8,718 nucleotides of DNA from Desulfuromonas sp. (lineage in GTDB: Bacteria > Desulfobacterota > Desulfuromonadia > Desulfuromonadales > SZUA-401): positions 1-8,718 of the forward strand of contig PKUI01000010.1 of the NCBI GenBank assembly GCA_002869605.1. The letters are read 5' to 3'. The translations under genes were made by a program, and so were the position numbers. Of this stretch, positions 6,665 to 8,718 are shown piece by piece; position 1 is the stretch's first letter, and the number at the start of each line of letters is the position of its first letter. The notes under the pieces were generated by a model. That model saw nothing but the letters and a program-made list of their open reading frames with translations. It was not told the origin of the DNA and did no database searches.

Positions 6665-7701
6665 TGAATCGCCAGCATCAGGCAGTTGAGACCGCTGCCG
6701 ATCCCCAAGAAGCCGACGATATCGCCCGGCAGCAGGAAGTCGCGCTCCTTGGCAATCGCGGCAGTCACCGGCAGGGAGACGGTGCCCATGTTGCCGAGGA
6801 ACTCGAAGGTGGTGAAGTCCTTATCCGGCGACACACCGAGGGTCTGCAGGATCAGCTTCTGGTGAGCCTCACCGACCTGGTGACAGATCACCTTGTCGAT
6901 CCGCTCGGTCGAGAGCGACAGCTCCTTGAGGAAGGCATCCCAGGTCTTCTTGCCGAGCTCGACACCGTGCTTCATCACCGCCACCGCGTCGGTCTCCATG
7001 TAGGGGACGTGGTTGCTCGGATCGTCGGAGTTGATCCCCCAGCGGCACAGGGTGTGGTGCTGCGGCTCGGCGAGGTTGATGCCACCGAGCAGGCGCGGGC
7101 GCCGCGTCGGCGAGAAGGAGCCGTCGGTGAGCAGCACCGCGGCCGCCCCCGAACCACCGGTGAGGGTCGCGAGGGAGTGGGTGAAGGTCTCCATGGTCGG
7201 ATCGTCGAGCATTTTCTGAATCATGATCTCGTTGATCTCGCGCGAGCTCTCGCACGCCACCACCAGCCCGGCGCGGATCTGGCCGAGCTCGATGCGGTTG
7301 GCGATATCGAGCACCCCGTTGAGCACCCCGAGGCAGGCATTGGAGGTATCGTAGACGGCTGCCGTCCCCGATACACCAAGAGCCGCTGCGACCTGGCAGG
7401 CGGTCGCCGGTTCGAAGTGCTCGCGACAGACCCCGGCGTAAACCACCGCGCCGATCTCGCTCGGAGCGATATCACGCTCGCGCAGCGCCTTCTTGGCCGC
7501 CGAGATCGCGCCCTGGGAGATCGGGGTGTTCGGACGCCACCAGCGCCGCTCGCGAATACCGGTCAACGCTTCCAGCTGTCCAGCGGGGATATGCAGAGCA
7601 TCGTACATCGGCTTGAGCCGGTTCTCGAGCTCCGTCGAGGTAACAACGATCGGGGCTAACTCGTAGCCGACCGACTCGATATAGACACGTGAATACTTCA
7701 T
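6658..7701 (-). CDS. oleA: OleA, acyl-CoA head-to-head condensing enzyme (thiolase superfamily)
   Basis: A 347-residue KAS-III-like thiolase-fold enzyme. OleA performs a non-decarboxylative Claisen condensation of two fatty acyl-CoAs and releases a 2-alkyl-3-keto acid, committing carbon to long-chain olefins or ketones. The catalytic Cys123 lies in SNACLG, with the OleA-specific glutamate (Glu97, in HFEPATAC) 26 residues before it as in Xanthomonas OleA. His274 (ICHQVG) and Asn304 (GNMGTVSLP), 30 residues apart, complete the site. TLTGGSGAAAVLLTDGS (179-195) and the C-terminal FLGIGSGLNC (331-340) are also typical. The glutamate and the downstream oleBCD separate it from FabH. The ATG is preceded by GGTGAT, a match to the 3' part of the Shine-Dalgarno consensus, at good spacing. 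The overall sequence resembles the Shewanella-type OleA. Confidence 0.96.
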   Translation of the reverse strand: MKYSRVYIESVGYELAPIVVTSTELENRLKPMYDALHIPAGQLEALTGIRERRWWRPNTPISQGAISAAKKALRERDIAPSEIGAVVYAGVCREHFEPATACQVAAALGVSGTAAVYDTSNACLGVLNGVLDIANRIELGQIRAGLVVACESSREINEIMIQKMLDDPTMETFTHSLATLTGGSGAAAVLLTDGSFSPTRRPRLLGGINLAEPQHHTLCRWGINSDDPSNHVPYMETDAVAVMKHGVELGKKTWDAFLKELSLSTERIDKVICHQVGEAHQKLILQTLGVSPDKDFTTFEFLGNMGTVSLPVTAAIAKERDFLLPGDIVGFLGIGSGLNCLMLAIQW

Positions 7702-7702
7702 T

Positions 7703-7709
7703 CAATCAC
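7703..7709 (-). promoter_or_regulatory. Ribosome binding site of oleA
   Basis: The minus strand reads GGTGATTGA directly before the oleA ATG. GGTGAT matches the 3' half of AGGAGGTGATC and sits a few bases from the start, supporting 7701 as the initiation codon. Confidence 0.5.
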
Positions 7710-7780
7710 CATCGTTGTGACATTACTTATGCAACCTTCGACCGCAGATGCATGCTTACTGCCCGGGTCGAATCCCGCAC

Positions 7781-7809
7781 ATACTACCCGCTGACGACCG
7801 TGCAGGCAA
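7781..7809 (-). promoter_or_regulatory. Candidate internal promoter ahead of oleA
   Basis: In the gap between the PfaC-like gene and oleA the minus strand carries TTGCCT (7809-7804, 4 of 6), a 17-base spacer, then TAGTAT (7786-7781, 4 of 6). Transcription would start near 7774, giving a leader of about 70 bases before oleA. This 137-base gap is the only sizeable break in the operon, so a separate start for oleABCD is plausible. No clear terminator follows the upstream gene, so read-through is also possible. Confidence 0.4.
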
Positions 7810-7838
7810 GGTTTAGCTGCCGCCACCCACAAAGCCGC

Positions 7839-8718
7839 CTAGCGCAGGCGGACCGAGAAGTCCTTCATCTGGTAGATCACCTTGCCGTCGACAGTCAGGT
7901 AACCGTCGGCCTTGAGCAGACGCTGCGCGTCGTCGACCGCGGTGACCACCGCCTCGACTGTCACCAGCTGGTTGCTCGGAACAATCTGCCCACGGTAGTT
8001 CCAGCGATGCTGCTCGCCTAGGGCCACGGTTTCGAGCACGCTGTCGGGGCTGCCGTTCCAGCGCCTGACCGCCAGCAGCTTGAGCAACTGCAGGAACGAC
8101 TCGAGCCCCAACGAGCCGGGGCAGACCGGGTCCTCGTAAAAGTGCGCCTCGAAGAACCACTCCGCCGGATCGACCGTCTTGGTGCCACGCACGAAGCCGA
8201 GCCCGGCCGGTCCACCATCGGCGACGAACAGTTCGATCTGTTCGATCATGCGCAGCTTGCGCTCCGGATACGGCGCCTCGTCCGGGTAGGCGAACCGCTC
8301 GCCGCGCGCCATTTCGCTATCGCTTGGCAGGTAGGGGGTCGCCTCGCGCACCCCGACCTGTTGGGCCAGCGACTCGGCGGAGAAGAAGCCGAACACCGTG
8401 TCACCAGTGTAGACCGGCCCGTGTTGGTCGCTGATCTCAAAGTCGTAGCTCTGGATGATCATGCCTCCGCTGCTGGAGATGCGCGTGATCTTGACATTGG
8501 TGGTCAATGTCCCCGATGCCGGGGTCACCGGGCGGTGCTGAACCGCGTTGCCGTCGAGGTTGCGGAACTTGAGGTCGGTGTTGCTGGTCAGCGCCGAACC
8601 GAGATAGGCGGCCAGCCAACCGCACGGCTGCAGGCCGGTCTCGAGCAGCACGCTGAACGGCATCTCCGGCTGGCGCCCGGCCGCAAAGTACCAGGCATCG
8701 GCCGGCACGTCGTACTCG
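7839..8718 (-). CDS. pfaC: C-terminal part of PfaC-like PUFA/secondary-lipid synthase subunit: pseudo-dehydratase plus FabA-like dehydratase (5' end outside window)
   Basis: This is the last 292 residues of a larger protein; the frame is open to the right edge, reading EYDVPADAWYF through a GTG at 8708 that is not the true start. Numbering from that GTG, residues 1-110 form a pseudo-dehydratase hotdog: MPFSVLLETGLQPCGWLAAY (16-35) is a PfaC hallmark. By alignment with the second hotdog, Gly11 occupies the catalytic histidine position. Residues about 155-289 form an active FabA-type hotdog with GFVRGTK (171-177), FFEAHFYEDPVCPGSLGLE (185-203), catalytic His189 and Glu203. Alternating inactive and active hotdogs are known at the C-terminus of PfaC, which removes water from 3-hydroxyacyl-ACP during anaerobic PUFA synthesis. 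The gene stops 137 bases before oleA on the same strand. Family level is confident; the exact subunit and its other domains lie outside the window. Confidence 0.82.
   Translation of the reverse strand, partial: EYDVPADAWYFAAGRQPEMPFSVLLETGLQPCGWLAAYLGSALTSNTDLKFRNLDGNAVQHRPVTPASGTLTTNVKITRISSSGGMIIQSYDFEISDQHGPVYTGDTVFGFFSAESLAQQVGVREATPYLPSDSEMARGERFAYPDEAPYPERKLRMIEQIELFVADGGPAGLGFVRGTKTVDPAEWFFEAHFYEDPVCPGSLGLESFLQLLKLLAVRRWNGSPDSVLETVALGEQHRWNYRGQIVPSNQLVTVEAVVTAVDDAQRLLKADGYLTVDGKVIYQMKDFSVRLR

Noticed and set aside
5789..7659. Two long plus-strand open frames opposite oleB (5789-6667) and oleA (6664-7659)
   Set aside because: Both mirror the coding strand of strongly recognised enzymes and have biased Arg/His/Val/Gly composition without motifs.
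6658..7701. OleA as FabH (beta-ketoacyl-ACP synthase III)
   Set aside because: The glutamate 26 residues before the catalytic cysteine, the OleA-like sequence throughout and the downstream oleBCD argue for OleA.

Overview
The window reads almost entirely on the minus strand. It holds one apparent lipid/hydrocarbon biosynthesis operon (about 8718 down to 2414), followed by a separate potassium-efflux pair (2177 down to 1). The DNA is GC-rich and tightly packed, with 1- to 19-base gene overlaps. The protein sequences resemble marine or anaerobic Gram-negative Proteobacteria: the OleA looks like the Shewanella/Geobacter/Pelobacter type. A Desulfuromonadales-like deltaproteobacterium or a gammaproteobacterium is my best guess, but the sequence alone does not settle it. 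The kef region looks lower in GC than the ole region.

Region 1 (8718-7839) is the C-terminal end of a PfaC-like subunit of a polyunsaturated-fatty-acid or 'secondary lipid' synthase. The part seen is a pseudo-dehydratase hotdog followed by a catalytic FabA-like dehydratase hotdog. Region 2 (7838-7702) is a 137-base gap with a plausible internal promoter and a ribosome binding site for the next gene. Region 3 (7701-3109) is a complete oleABCD set: OleA joins two acyl chains head to head, OleD reduces the beta-keto acid, OleC closes a beta-lactone, and OleB decarboxylates it to a cis-olefin. Region 4 (3127-2414) is an Sfp-type phosphopantetheinyl transferase overlapping the end of oleD, well placed to activate the carrier-protein domains of the synthase.

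Region 5 (2413-2178) is a short non-coding stretch with a strong sigma70-like promoter placed so close to the next ATG that its transcript would be nearly leaderless. Region 6 (2177-1) is a kefF-kefC-like pair: a flavodoxin-fold quinone reductase overlapping by 4 bases a CPA2 potassium/proton antiporter. The antiporter runs off the left edge inside its TrkA-N/RCK domain.

The main point of interest is the linkage. A PUFA-type synthase, the full olefin pathway and a phosphopantetheinyl transferase lie in one co-directional unit, which suggests a dedicated pathway for long polyunsaturated hydrocarbons. In Shewanella the same two pathways are functionally connected but encoded at separate loci.
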